From NCBI GenBank assembly GCA_017465155.1, contig JAFTWV010000127.1:62001-126000 (forward strand): 64,000 nucleotides of DNA, written 5' to 3'. This DNA comes from Clostridia bacterium. GTDB lineage: Bacteria; Bacillota; Clostridia; Christensenellales; Aristaeellaceae. Below are positions 49,097 through 57,812 of the stretch, piece by piece. Under the pieces are notes generated by a model, which worked only from the letters and a program-made list of their open reading frames with translations, did no database searches and had not been told where the DNA came from. Each line of letters starts with the position of its first letter. Within the stretch, counting starts at the first letter, position 1. A program made the position numbers and the translations under genes.

Positions 49097-50890
49097 TTAT
49101 TCGATCGTCATGAGCATTTTGGCATACACGGTAGCATCGCCGGGAAGGGGTCCGCCTGTGTATTCTGTGCCCGGGCGGTAATCGCGGGTGGTGTACCAGC
49201 CGGCAAAGGTCATATCGGTGAAGGACGGCTCCTTGGGCATATCCTTTCCCTTATGGACCGTACGGCCATTGGCCTTGAAGGTGATGGTATCACTCAGCTT
49301 CTCACCGCTCATGGCGCCTACAACGCTTACCTCGTAGGAAGTAATGTTTGCGCCTGTTGCGATGATGCTCAGGTAGCGCAGCTGAGACGCATCGGTAACC
49401 TCGAACTTGGCAGCCTCAGCCATCAGCTTTTTCGCAGAGAACCACGCGACCTTCTTTCCGGCAATTGTTTCGATCCGATCCGGATCCACAGGGATCCACC
49501 ACTGATTCTTCTCCGCACTGTCCAGGATGATCTTGGGTTCGCCGCTGCCAGTGTAAATAACCGCAACACTGGCGGCGTCGCCATACCAGTTGGCCTTCGA
49601 AGTCAACTGAATATAGGAGTTATCCCACTGCTTGACAGAAGCATAGCCATCGGCCTTGTTCCAGAGTACCGTTCCGCCCACAGCTGATACAGCGGCCTCT
49701 TCCTGCACTTGAGTGCCCGAACCCCATGCTGCGCTGTTCTTGCCCTTCATCAGCTGCTCAATGACAGTCGGAATGATGTAAGGCGTCTGCTGACTGCGCA
49801 GCTTGGGATGAAGCGCACGACGCACCCATGCGTGACATTCTCCGCCGGAAGCAGCATTGTTGCCGTTATCCCAAATGATAATCGGTACACCGTATTCTGC
49901 AGCCTTCGCACCCATGTAGTACGCCCACTTTTCGCGTGCCTGCAGATTGTTTCCGGTATTTGTCGCACCGGTTTCACCAATGACCACAGGAATGCCGTTA
50001 TCCAGGAACAGATTCTTGATGTCCGCAAAGGTATTGTTGATGCCCGATACATGCGAGCTCTTTGCAGGATCAAAATCCTTCTGAGCATCGCTGAGACAGA
50101 AGTCGTAGGGCGAGTAGCAGTGCACAGAGATGATCACGTTATTGACTGCCTCGCCATTCACGGTAGGGATCGCGATACAGTTCATCACAGAGGCACTGGA
50201 TGATGCTGCATAACCAGGGATCATCAGGCAGCGCTCGCCATTGTATCCCTTCGCTTCCTTGCGCACCGCAGCAACAAATACCTGATTGAGATAGTTGACA
50301 GCCTCGCAGGCATCGGTACTGCCCGTCCATTCCACACGGGTACCGACCATACGGGGCTCGTTCATGCCCTCGAAGATCAGATGCTGATCATAATCCGCAA
50401 AAGCATCGGCAATCTGACGCCACATGGCTGACAGCTGTTCGCCGATTTTCACGTAATCCTTATCCAGTACAGCGGAGTTGATCCATTCCTCGTGGTGCAT
50501 GTTGATGATCACATACAGATCCTGCGCACGGGCGTAATCAACGACCTCCTTCACACGGGCAAGGAAAGCCGGATTGATGGTATAGCTTCCGTCCTTCGAG
50601 GTATAGCGATACCAGGTCACAGGAATACGGATGGTATCAAAGCCCGCTTCCTTCACACGCTGGATGAGGCCTTCGTCCACAATGGGATTGCCCCAGGACT
50701 GCTCCTGCGCATACACATCGCTCGTATCGCCGCCCGTGGCGTCAAAGGTATTGCCGAGGTTCCAGCCAATACCCATATCCGAAACAATTTCCAGCGCACT
50801 CTTGCCAGTCAACTCATCTGCCAGCGCACAGCAGCACAGGCAGCACAGGGCCAGCGCCAGCAGAACAGCACGTCGAATCCACTTTCTCAT
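49097..50890 (-). CDS. Secreted GH5 family glycoside hydrolase (endoglucanase-like) with C-terminal wall-type repeat
   Basis: A 597-residue exported enzyme. Signal peptide: basic start and hydrophobic residues 8-22. GH5 domain about 30-375: GIGWNLGNTFD, GFDTIRIPVTW, FEGMNEPR with the acid/base Glu near 177, and VVIGETGAT with the nucleophile Glu near 305. A middle region (about 395-540) looks like a carbohydrate-binding beta-domain. The end (about 540-595) is a Listeria-Bacteroides-type repeat with FAGWYTTRDY. It likely cuts beta-1,4-glucan or mannan outside the cell. RBS AAAGGA precedes the ATG. It follows tex by about 30 bases. Confidence 0.9.
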   Translation of the reverse strand: MRKWIRRAVLLALALCCLCCCALADELTGKSALEIVSDMGIGWNLGNTFDATGGDTSDVYAQEQSWGNPIVDEGLIQRVKEAGFDTIRIPVTWYRYTSKDGSYTINPAFLARVKEVVDYARAQDLYVIINMHHEEWINSAVLDKDYVKIGEQLSAMWRQIADAFADYDQHLIFEGMNEPRMVGTRVEWTGSTDACEAVNYLNQVFVAAVRKEAKGYNGERCLMIPGYAASSSASVMNCIAIPTVNGEAVNNVIISVHCYSPYDFCLSDAQKDFDPAKSSHVSGINNTFADIKNLFLDNGIPVVIGETGATNTGNNLQAREKWAYYMGAKAAEYGVPIIIWDNGNNAASGGECHAWVRRALHPKLRSQQTPYIIPTVIEQLMKGKNSAAWGSGTQVQEEAAVSAVGGTVLWNKADGYASVKQWDNSYIQLTSKANWYGDAASVAVIYTGSGEPKIILDSAEKNQWWIPVDPDRIETIAGKKVAWFSAKKLMAEAAKFEVTDASQLRYLSIIATGANITSYEVSVVGAMSGEKLSDTITFKANGRTVHKGKDMPKEPSFTDMTFAGWYTTRDYRPGTEYTGGPLPGDATVYAKMLMTIE

Positions 50891-50920
50891 CCCGATCATC
50901 CTTTCCGTCATTCTTCATGC

Positions 50921-53083
50921 TCATTGCGCTTTGGGTTTACGCATGGTCAGGCTAATGCGCTTACGCTTCAGATCGACCTCCATCACCCATACATTCACGA
51001 TGTCACCTACTCGCACTACATCGCTGGGATGCTTCACGCGGCGGTCTGCCAGCTGGCTGATATGCACCAGACCATCCTGATGCACGCCAATATCCACAAA
51101 TGCGCCAAAGTCCGTCACATTGCGAACCGTCCCCTTCAGCTCCATGCCGGGCTTGAGGTCCTCAAGGTGCATCACGTCGCTTCGGAGGATGGGCGGCGGC
51201 AGCTCGTCACGGGGATCGCGCCCCGGTTTCGACAGCTCCGCAGCGATATCCCGGAGCGTAGGCTCGCCCACATCCAGCTCTTTTGCAAGCGCAGCAAATC
51301 CGCTTTCCTCCGCCAGACCATACAGCACGCCGACAGCTTTTGCAGGCGTCAGACCGAAGCGCTTCAGCAGCGCCTTTGCTGCCTGATAGCTCTCAGGATG
51401 TACACCGGTATTCTCAATCAGATCCTTTGCTCCCGGCACACGCAGGAAGCCTGCACACTGCTCAAAAGCCTTCGGCCCAAGGCGCGGCACCTTTTTGAGC
51501 TGCGCACGGCTGGTAAACGCGCCGTTTTCCTCCCGGTATGCCACGATATTCTTCGCCACCGTCGCATTGATACCTGCCACATGCGACAACAGCGATACAC
51601 TGGCCGTGTTGACGTCCACACCCACGGCGTTCACGCAATCCTCAATCACACCGTCCAATGCCGCATCAAGCTCAGCAGGCTTCAAGTCGTGCTGATACTG
51701 CCCTACTCCGATAGCTTTGGGATCAATCTTGACCAGTTCTGCCAGAGGATCCTGCAAGCGGCGGGCGATGGAAATTGCTGAACGGAGGTTCACATCGTAT
51801 TGCGGAAACTCCTCCGCTGCCAGCTTTGACGCAGAGTACACCGATGCTCCGGATTCACTGACGACCATGTACGCCAGCTTGTCGCCCATATCCATTTCCC
51901 GCATCACATCGACAAAGAACTGCTCCGTTTCACGGCCTGCCGTGCCATTACCGATGGCCGCAATGCTCACGCCATGCTTGCGGATCAGATGCTTGACGAT
52001 ATCCTTTGCCTGCTCCAACGCACGCTGTCCACGCTGAACAGGATAGATGACCGATGTATCCAGCACGCGGCCTGTTTCATCCACCACTGCAACCTTGCAG
52101 CCATGCGCATAGCCAGGATCAAGTCCTATCGCGACGCGGCCCCTGACCGGCGGCTGCATCAGCAACGGCTTCAGGTTCATCGCAAAAACACGGATAGCCG
52201 CCTGCTGTGCTTTTTCCGTCAGTTCATTCCGCAGCTCTGTATCCAGCGAGGGGGCAATCAGACGCGTATAGGCGTCATCGCATGCGCGGGCGACATATTC
52301 CGATGCAGGACTTCCAGCAGTTTGAACATAACGCTTACGAATCAAACGCTGCGCGGAATCTACATTGATTTCGAGCGCAACCTTCAGTGCGCCCTCCTTT
52401 TCACCGCGGTTCATGGCCAGCACACGATGAGACGGCATCAGTCGGAGCGGCTCGCGATGATCATGGTACATGGCATAGGTACTGTGCTCATCCGCTTCAC
52501 CCGCCGGACGGGTTGCTACGGCACAAAAACCATGATAGTAGGTCTTCAGATCGCCGCGCACAGCTGCATCGTCGCTGACGTTCTCTGCAATGATGTCCAT
52601 AGCGCCCTGCAGCGCGTCGTCAACAGTGGGAACCCCCTTCTCCTCGTCAACGAACCGGATCGCAAGTGTCTCCGGCGCCATCATACCTCGCTTTTGCTGC
52701 ATAAGCGCATCCGCAAGCGGCTCCAGTCCGCGCTCGCGGGCGATGCTGGCGCGGGTACGGCGCTTGGGACGGTACGGCCGGTATATATCCTCCAGCTGAG
52801 CCATGGTTCCCGCCTTATCCAGCGCAGACTGCAGCTCGTCCGTCCAGACCTCCAGCTTTTTCAGGCTCTCGCTGATTTCGGTCCGGCGTTCCTCCAGCGC
52901 CCGCAGCGACGACAAACGTTCGCTGATGTCACGCAGCTGCTGATCATCCAGTGAACCATGCTGTTCCTTGCGGTAGCGCGCGATGAATGGCACCGTCGCC
53001 CCCTCGTCAAGCAGCGTGATCACCGCTTCTGCCTGCCATGGCTGGATGCTGAATTCCTTACATAACGCTTCAATAATGGTCAA
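50921..53083 (-). CDS. tex: Tex family RNA-binding transcription accessory protein
   Basis: A 720-residue nucleic-acid-binding protein of the Tex family. The start region (WQAEAVITLLDEGATVPFIARYRKE) and IGLDPGYAHGCKVAVVD (YqgF-like RNase H fold, near residue 320) are diagnostic; helix-hairpin-helix repeats follow, and a C-terminal S1 domain lies at about 645-715 (GTVRNVTDFGAFVDIGVHQ). The start is TTG with GGGAGG eight bases upstream. It overlaps the upstream YaiI gene by 14 bases. Confidence 0.95.
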   Translation of the reverse strand: MTIIEALCKEFSIQPWQAEAVITLLDEGATVPFIARYRKEQHGSLDDQQLRDISERLSSLRALEERRTEISESLKKLEVWTDELQSALDKAGTMAQLEDIYRPYRPKRRTRASIARERGLEPLADALMQQKRGMMAPETLAIRFVDEEKGVPTVDDALQGAMDIIAENVSDDAAVRGDLKTYYHGFCAVATRPAGEADEHSTYAMYHDHREPLRLMPSHRVLAMNRGEKEGALKVALEINVDSAQRLIRKRYVQTAGSPASEYVARACDDAYTRLIAPSLDTELRNELTEKAQQAAIRVFAMNLKPLLMQPPVRGRVAIGLDPGYAHGCKVAVVDETGRVLDTSVIYPVQRGQRALEQAKDIVKHLIRKHGVSIAAIGNGTAGRETEQFFVDVMREMDMGDKLAYMVVSESGASVYSASKLAAEEFPQYDVNLRSAISIARRLQDPLAELVKIDPKAIGVGQYQHDLKPAELDAALDGVIEDCVNAVGVDVNTASVSLLSHVAGINATVAKNIVAYREENGAFTSRAQLKKVPRLGPKAFEQCAGFLRVPGAKDLIENTGVHPESYQAAKALLKRFGLTPAKAVGVLYGLAEESGFAALAKELDVGEPTLRDIAAELSKPGRDPRDELPPPILRSDVMHLEDLKPGMELKGTVRNVTDFGAFVDIGVHQDGLVHISQLADRRVKHPSDVVRVGDIVNVWVMEVDLKRKRISLTMRKPKAQ

Positions 53084-53576
53084 AGAGGTTTCCTCCCGTG
53101 TTTTCTGATATATCTGCCTGCGCTTCTACGGCAATCCGGATCAACGCCTCGAACGCAGCCTGAAAACGTGCCCTGTCATCATCCGTGAATTTTGCAGGGC
53201 CGCGCAAATGATGCTTTCCAGACGCCCGCCTCGCCTTTTGGGCCATGTGCCGCTCCATAAGCATCATCTCAATGTTGTCGTTGTTATACTGTCTGCCGCT
53301 GTGGTGAATGGCATAGGCTCCCTTGCCCAGCACCATGGCCGCTACGCCGTAATCCTGTGTAACAACCACGTCGCCACGACGGCACAGATTCATCAGGGCA
53401 ATATCAACCGCATCCGCGCCTGAAGCTATATATCGGACAACGGCATAGTCGCTGCACATGACATGATGTTCATCGCACAGCAGTGTCATGGGAAGTGCAT
53501 ACCGGCGGGCAATCTGCTCAACCTGCCGAACAACAGGGCATGCATCTGCGTCCACGAGGATATGCGGCGCGCTCAT
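53070..53576 (-). CDS. YaiI/YqxD family protein (DUF188)
   Basis: A 168-residue PIN-like protein of the UPF0178 group. ILVDADACPVV near the start, SDYAVVRYIASGADAVDIALMN and VVVTQDYGVAAM (aspartates of a possible nuclease site) are family hallmarks. Function unproven; nuclease activity is suspected from the fold. Its ATG overlaps the deformylase stop by four bases and its end overlaps tex, all one operon. Confidence 0.93.
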   Translation of the reverse strand: MSAPHILVDADACPVVRQVEQIARRYALPMTLLCDEHHVMCSDYAVVRYIASGADAVDIALMNLCRRGDVVVTQDYGVAAMVLGKGAYAIHHSGRQYNNDNIEMMLMERHMAQKARRASGKHHLRGPAKFTDDDRARFQAAFEALIRIAVEAQADISENTGGNLFDHY

Positions 53577-53983
53577 ATGATCACTCCGTCGCAGTGGTCG
53601 ATCTCGTGCTGGATGATCTGCGCGATCCAGCCGGTGTATTTCTGTCGCCGCGGCAGGAAGGCCGCATCCTGATACGCCACCTCGATTTCGCGATAACGCA
53701 CGCATTTCCGTACGCCAACAAGAGACAGACAGCCCTCTTCTGCCTGATATTCACCGGCTTTCGCAACAATCCTGGGGTTGATCATCGGTACCGACATCGG
53801 GCCCATGCGAACCACAATGACACGCTTGCGTACGCCGATCATGTTGGCAGCCATGCCGACGCATCCGTCCAGATGGGCATTCAGCGTATCAACAAGATCG
53901 GTGACCAGCGGCGCATCCTCCTTTGACGCAGGGTCGCTGGGCTGGGACAGAAACATCATGTCACGCATGATCGGTCGGATCAT
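53573..53983 (-). CDS. Peptide deformylase family protein, short divergent type
   Basis: A 136-residue deformylase-like metalloprotein. EEGCLSL near residue 83 and IIQHEIDH near residue 125 supply the Cys and two His metal ligands and the catalytic Glu, so the metal site is intact. Motif 1 reads GMAANMIG, with Met where the usual GLAAxQxG has the oxyanion Gln. This short form is known in Firmicutes beside a normal deformylase. Its ATG overlaps the stop of the next upstream gene by four bases. Confidence 0.85.
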   Translation of the reverse strand: MIRPIMRDMMFLSQPSDPASKEDAPLVTDLVDTLNAHLDGCVGMAANMIGVRKRVIVVRMGPMSVPMINPRIVAKAGEYQAEEGCLSLVGVRKCVRYREIEVAYQDAAFLPRRQKYTGWIAQIIQHEIDHCDGVII

Positions 53984-54639
53984 CGCTTTGTCACCACCGT
54001 GCCGTTCTGCTTGTGAATGCTGTTGGCAGGCACCACGCCTCGGACGCTGCTGAGCGGATAGACATTGCTGCCAGCACCAATGACCGTGCCGGGATTGAGA
54101 ACGCTGTTGCAGCCGACCTCCACATGATCGCCAAGCATTGCGCCCATCTTCTTCAGCCCCGTCTCGATGGCCTCATCCGCATTTCGGACAACCACAAGCG
54201 TCTTGTCACTCTTGACGTTGGAGGTGATGGAGCCTGCACCCATGTGGCTCAGATATCCCAGAATGCTGTCACCAACGTAATTATAGTGGGGCACCTGTAC
54301 GCCATCAAAAAGGATCACATTCTTCAGCTCAGTGGAATTGCCAACGACACAGCCCTTACCGACCAACGCACTGCCGCGGATAAAGGCACAATGACGCACC
54401 TCGGTTTCCGCACCGATGATGCAGGGCGCGCCCAGATAAGCCGTCGGAGCAACCTTTGCCGTCTTATGCACCCAAACCTGCGGGGCAGATTCGGTATATT
54501 CTTCCTTGTCGAGGCGTTCACCCAGACGAATGATCTCTGCCTTGATCCCTGCCAGCGCCTCCCATGGATAGGTAAAGCGGGACAGGTATTCTCCCGCCAT
54601 GGTATGTTCCAGCGAATACATTTCATTGATCGTATACAT
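53980..54639 (-). CDS. Left-handed beta-helix (hexapeptide repeat) protein, GlmU C-domain-like
   Basis: A 219-residue protein. After a helical N-terminal part, hexapeptide repeats run over about residues 60-205 (VWVHKTAKVAPTAYLG, APCIIG, VLNPGTVIG). The fold is that of acyl- and acetyltransferases and of GlmU C-domains; HKQNG near the end is also GlmU-like. No uridylyltransferase domain is present. AGGAGG precedes the ATG at 54639, which overlaps the vanZ stop by one base. Confidence 0.85.
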   Translation of the reverse strand: MYTINEMYSLEHTMAGEYLSRFTYPWEALAGIKAEIIRLGERLDKEEYTESAPQVWVHKTAKVAPTAYLGAPCIIGAETEVRHCAFIRGSALVGKGCVVGNSTELKNVILFDGVQVPHYNYVGDSILGYLSHMGAGSITSNVKSDKTLVVVRNADEAIETGLKKMGAMLGDHVEVGCNSVLNPGTVIGAGSNVYPLSSVRGVVPANSIHKQNGTVVTKR

Positions 54640-55100
54640 TATTGACTCCTCCTGATTTTCTTGATTATCCCGATGAACATTACACCAAAGAAGGCGCCGC
54701 ACGCGTCCAGTATTATGTCTGATACCTGACAGGATCTCGCAGGCTGAAACAGCTGATGCACCTCGTCCGTCACTGCATATACGGAGCCAATGAGCCACGG
54801 AAGCCGCCATGAAAGGATTCCGTAGCTGCGGCACAGCAGGCAGATCAGGAATCCGAGCAGCGCATATTCGCAAAAGTGTGCCGTCTTGCGGATCACTTGA
54901 TCGACGAGTATATACAGCGACTCCATCTCCGCTTGCTGCAGGTCTGGATGCATGGAGGACAGCGCTTCTGTAATGGGCTGGGTAATGATACCGCTGACTA
55001 CGCCTGATTCATCACCAGACTGCGCTGAAAAACCGAAGATCAGTGCCATCAGCGTCAGCACTGCCAGCCACAAACCCGCACGGTACAGATGTTTCTTCAA
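54639..55100 (-). CDS. VanZ family protein
   Basis: A 153-residue membrane protein with about four hydrophobic helices. RKTAHFCEYALLGFL and DEVHQLFQPARSCQVSDIILDACGAFFG match the VanZ fold's conserved KxxHxxEY and DExxQ...R...D pattern. VanZ-like proteins give low-level teicoplanin resistance in some hosts, but most have no known role. It begins with TTG and no strong ribosome-binding site, so the start is uncertain. First gene of the vanZ–tex–glycosidase run. Confidence 0.85.
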   Translation of the reverse strand: MKKHLYRAGLWLAVLTLMALIFGFSAQSGDESGVVSGIITQPITEALSSMHPDLQQAEMESLYILVDQVIRKTAHFCEYALLGFLICLLCRSYGILSWRLPWLIGSVYAVTDEVHQLFQPARSCQVSDIILDACGAFFGVMFIGIIKKIRRSQ

Positions 55101-55214
55101 CGCGGTGAAGCCTGCCTTTCTCTTGAAGAATAGACATGATAAAATTCGCTGTCCAGAGGTTCTTTTCCTTCAAGGATTTCGGAGAAATCGTTTTCTTTCC
55201 ACGCAAAATACTGC

Positions 55215-55238
55215 CTGCCCGCGTGTCGGGTTTTTTTT
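55215..55238 (+). terminator. Short GC stem with eight T, no gene upstream
   Basis: CCCG/CGGG with a five-base loop followed by TTTTTTTT on the plus strand. No plus-strand gene precedes it, so it may stop antisense transcription out of the vanZ side. The rest of 55101-55285 holds nothing I recognise. Confidence 0.35.
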
Positions 55239-55285
55239 GGAATATTCCCGAAGCAGCAGACAAAGAAGAATCTTTCAAAAACAAA

Positions 55286-55314
55286 TTGACGGATGAGCGC
55301 ATGACAGCTATAAT
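55286..55314 (+). promoter_or_regulatory. Promoter of the cobalamin riboswitch transcript
   Basis: TTGACG, 17 bases, perfect TATAAT. The predicted start near 55321 leads straight into the riboswitch. Confidence 0.85.
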
Positions 55315-55334
55315 GGATTCGACAAATGAATAGC

Positions 55335-55590
55335 CGGTGTATCTGCGCAGCGATGCGCGGTACGGAGCACTTGGGAGGGCTTATGGCCTGACGATCGGAA
55401 ACATTTGCTTTCAATCGCCAAGTGCAGCCAGCGCCGCCAAATGGCGGTAGTGGCCGTACCATAGGAATCGGATGAAAGTTCCGGGCTATCCCAGTAACCG
55501 TGAAGTTGACGAAAATGCGATGGAAGCCACTGCGAAAGCGGGAAGGTGCATGAGTAGGATGAGACCAAGCCGGGAGACTTGTTTACACCG
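55335..55590 (+). ncRNA. Cobalamin riboswitch
   Basis: P1 is CGGTGTA (55335-55341) with TACACCG (55584-55590). Inside are GGATGAAAGTTCCGGG with CCAGTAACCGTGA, and GCCACTG, AAGGTGC, GATGAGACC, and the B12 box AGCCGGGAGACTTG, in the order of the family. A long peripheral hairpin pairs CACTTGG with CCAAGTG. It stands before a corrinoid-type ABC transporter, as expected. Likely binds a cobalamin and turns the transporter operon off when cobalamin is present. Confidence 0.9.
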
Positions 55591-55629
55591 TGAAATCAAT
55601 CATTCCCCTGGGGGTGGGATATGCTATTT

Positions 55630-55647
55630 GGGCTGACAGCCTTTTTT
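55630..55647 (+). terminator. Small hairpin with T run after the riboswitch
   Basis: GGCT/AGCC with a three-base loop, followed by six T. A four-base-pair stem is weak; it may be part of the expression platform. Confidence 0.45.
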
Positions 55648-55678
55648 CTGCATGCAGGAATGGGTGGTCGGTCTGGTT

Positions 55679-55710
55679 AGTGTTCCTCAGGGAGGGACAC
55701 TTTTTCTTTT
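55679..55710 (+). terminator. Terminator whose 3' arm copies the btuF ribosome-binding site
   Basis: AGTGTTCCTC / GAGGGACACT (ten positions, one wobble, three-base loop) followed by TTTTTCTTTT. GGAGGGACAC at 55691-55700 recurs exactly at 55785-55794 as the ribosome-binding site of the next gene. Confidence 0.8.
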
Positions 55711-55759
55711 GCTATGCAGTTGATGAAGCCCCTCTCGCTGATTCATTTGATCACATTCA

Positions 55760-55794
55760 GGTTGGGAAATGCCCGACCAATTAAGGAGGGACAC
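55760..55794 (+). promoter_or_regulatory. Hairpin and ribosome-binding site before the substrate-binding protein gene
   Basis: GGTTGGG/CCCGACC hairpin (with one G-T pair) at 55760-55778, then AAGGAGGG at 55783-55790, ahead of the ATG at 55798. Confidence 0.6.
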
Positions 55795-55797
55795 ATC

Positions 55798-56724
55798 ATG
55801 TCCAAGAAGCCCGTTTTCCGTTTGCTTGTGCCGCTGGCACTTGCCCTGCTGATGATGTTCAGCATGGCGACCGGAGCCCAGCTGGGAACTGCGGTGGCTG
55901 AAAGCAACACCATCACCGTGACCGACATGTTTGGCCGCGAAGTGACCATCGAAGGCCCTGTCACCCGCATCATCGCTCTGGAGCCCAGCGATTGCGAAAT
56001 GCTTTGCGCCATCGGCTGTGAGGATGCGCTGGTTGGCCGCGGCAAGTACTGCGACTACCCCGCCTCCGTGCTGGAGCTGCCCGCGGTTCAATCCGGTGCG
56101 AACACCAATCTGGAGGAGATTCTGGCGCTGAACCCTCAGGTCGTTGTTATGAGCGACATGGCACACACCACCGAGCAGGTGGAACTGCTGGAGCAGAACG
56201 GCATCCGTGTCATTGGCACTGACGCCAACAGCATTGAAGAAGTGTACCTGAACATCCGCCTGCTGGGCACAATCATGGGCAAGGAAGCCGAAGCTGAGGC
56301 TGTTGTCGCCGACATGCAGGCTACCTTTGCTGATGTTGCCGCCAAGAGCGAAAAGACTGACAAGACCATCTACTTCGAGGTCATGCCCCTGGAGTGGGGC
56401 CTGTGGAGCGCCGGCACCAACACCTTCATGCACGAGCTGGCCGAGATCTGCGGCATGAAGAATGCCTTTGCCGACATCGAAGGCTGGCAGCAGGTCAGCC
56501 AGGAGCAGGTCATCGAACGCAGCCCCGACTACATCGTGCTGGTGACCGGCATGGGTGAAACCGCTGTGGATGAAGTCATGGGCCGCGAAGGCTGGGAGAA
56601 CATCACCGCGATCAAGAATGGCGCTGTCTACAACGCCGATTCCTACGCCATGACCCGCCCTGCCCCCCGTCTGGCGGAAGCTGTTGTGGGGCTGTACAAC
56701 TTCCTGAACGGCATCTCCGAGTAA
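55798..56724 (+). CDS. btuF: Cobalamin ABC transporter substrate-binding protein
   Basis: A 308-residue periplasmic-binding-protein fold of the BtuF/FepB class. Signal peptide residues 1-36 with a signal peptidase I-like AVA-E site. The mature part starts VTDMFGREVTIEGPVTRIIAL, then LVGRGKYCDYP and LEEILALNPQVVVMS, as in corrinoid and siderophore binding proteins. The riboswitch makes cobalamin the likely ligand. No lipobox cysteine is seen, which is odd in a Gram-positive, where such proteins are usually lipid-anchored. Confidence 0.9.
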   Translation: MSKKPVFRLLVPLALALLMMFSMATGAQLGTAVAESNTITVTDMFGREVTIEGPVTRIIALEPSDCEMLCAIGCEDALVGRGKYCDYPASVLELPAVQSGANTNLEEILALNPQVVVMSDMAHTTEQVELLEQNGIRVIGTDANSIEEVYLNIRLLGTIMGKEAEAEAVVADMQATFADVAAKSEKTDKTIYFEVMPLEWGLWSAGTNTFMHELAEICGMKNAFADIEGWQQVSQEQVIERSPDYIVLVTGMGETAVDEVMGREGWENITAIKNGAVYNADSYAMTRPAPRLAEAVVGLYNFLNGISE

Positions 56725-56740
56725 AGCCCAGCAACCGTAC

Positions 56741-56772
56741 GGGGGAGCCGATCAGTCTGGCTCCCCCTTTTT
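56741..56772 (+). terminator. Hairpin between btuF and btuC (partial terminator)
   Basis: GGGGGAGCC / GGCTCCCCC perfect stem followed by TTTTT. It lies inside the operon and likely lowers permease and ATPase expression below that of the binding protein. Confidence 0.85.
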
Positions 56773-56780
56773 GAAGAGAT

Positions 56781-57812
56781 ATGAAAAAACTTTCTGAACA
56801 CTTTTCCTGGCGGACATACGTCATATTTGTGACTGCGCTGATGGCCATCATGCTGCTGTGCATCTGCGTAGGCAGCGTGAACATTCCGCTGGAGGACACC
56901 GTCACAGCCCTGTGGAACAGCCTGTGGAAGATGGAGATTCCGGCAAGCATCTCCAGGAGCATCATCCTGAACGTGCGCTTGCCCCGTGTGCTGAACGTAG
57001 CACTGGTGGGTGCGGCGCTTTCTCTGTGCGGCGCTGCCATGCAGGGTCTTCTGCGCAATCCGCTGGCCGATGGCTCTACCCTGGGCGTATCAAGCGGTGC
57101 ATCCCTCGGTGCGGTGCTGGCGCTGGCTTTGGGCATTACCATTCCCGGCACGACCTACGGCGGCACGATGCTCATGGCCATGCTGTTTGCTTTCCTGTCG
57201 CTGGCGGCGATTCTCGGTCTGGCCTATGCATTGGACAGATCATTGAGCACCAACAGCATCATTCTCATTGGCGTCATCTTCTCGATGTTCTCTTCCAGCG
57301 TCATCAACCTGGTGATTTCCTTTGCGGAGGATCATATCAAGTCCATCACCTTCTGGACGATGGGTTCGCTGTCAGGCACGAACTTCGGGCACACCCGCAT
57401 CCTGTCCATCACGGTGCTGCTTTGCGGCGGCGTCATCCTGCGCTATGCGCGGGAGCTGAATGCCTTTGCCATCGGCGAGGACAATGCCCGTCACATCGGC
57501 GTGAACGTGCGCCGGGTGAAGCTGATCATCCTCATCACGGTTTCCGTGCTGATCGGCGTATGCGTGTCCATCTCCGGTACCATCAGCTTCGTGGGTCTGG
57601 TCATGCCCCACATGGCACGGATGATCACCGGCCCCAATCACAAGCGGCTGCTGCCCTCTTCTATGTTTTCCGGGGCAATCTTCCTGCTGCTGGCTGACCT
57701 GGTGGCTCGTACGATATTGAGGCCCATTGAGCTTTCCATCGGCGTGGTGACGTCGCTGGTGGGCGCGGTGGCCTTCGTGACCATCTTTTACCGTACGAGA
57801 AAGGCAAGGTGA
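56781..57812 (+). CDS. btuC: Cobalamin/iron-siderophore-type ABC transporter permease
   Basis: A 343-residue FecCD/BtuC-family permease with about ten membrane helices. NVRLPRVLNVALVGAALSLCGAAMQGLLRNPLADGSTLGVSSGA near residues 50-110 is the family's central motif, and GTISFVGLVMPHMAR near residue 265 contacts the ATPase. The start ATG is eight bases after the intercistronic terminator, with a weak ribosome-binding site (GAAGAG). Its stop overlaps the ATPase start (TGATG). Confidence 0.92.
   Translation: MKKLSEHFSWRTYVIFVTALMAIMLLCICVGSVNIPLEDTVTALWNSLWKMEIPASISRSIILNVRLPRVLNVALVGAALSLCGAAMQGLLRNPLADGSTLGVSSGASLGAVLALALGITIPGTTYGGTMLMAMLFAFLSLAAILGLAYALDRSLSTNSIILIGVIFSMFSSSVINLVISFAEDHIKSITFWTMGSLSGTNFGHTRILSITVLLCGGVILRYARELNAFAIGEDNARHIGVNVRRVKLIILITVSVLIGVCVSISGTISFVGLVMPHMARMITGPNHKRLLPSSMFSGAIFLLLADLVARTILRPIELSIGVVTSLVGAVAFVTIFYRTRKAR

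Noticed and set aside
55590..55784. A 64-codon frame starting with GTG at the end of the cobalamin riboswitch
   Set aside because: No ribosome-binding site at a suitable distance and it crosses two terminators; it is leader RNA.
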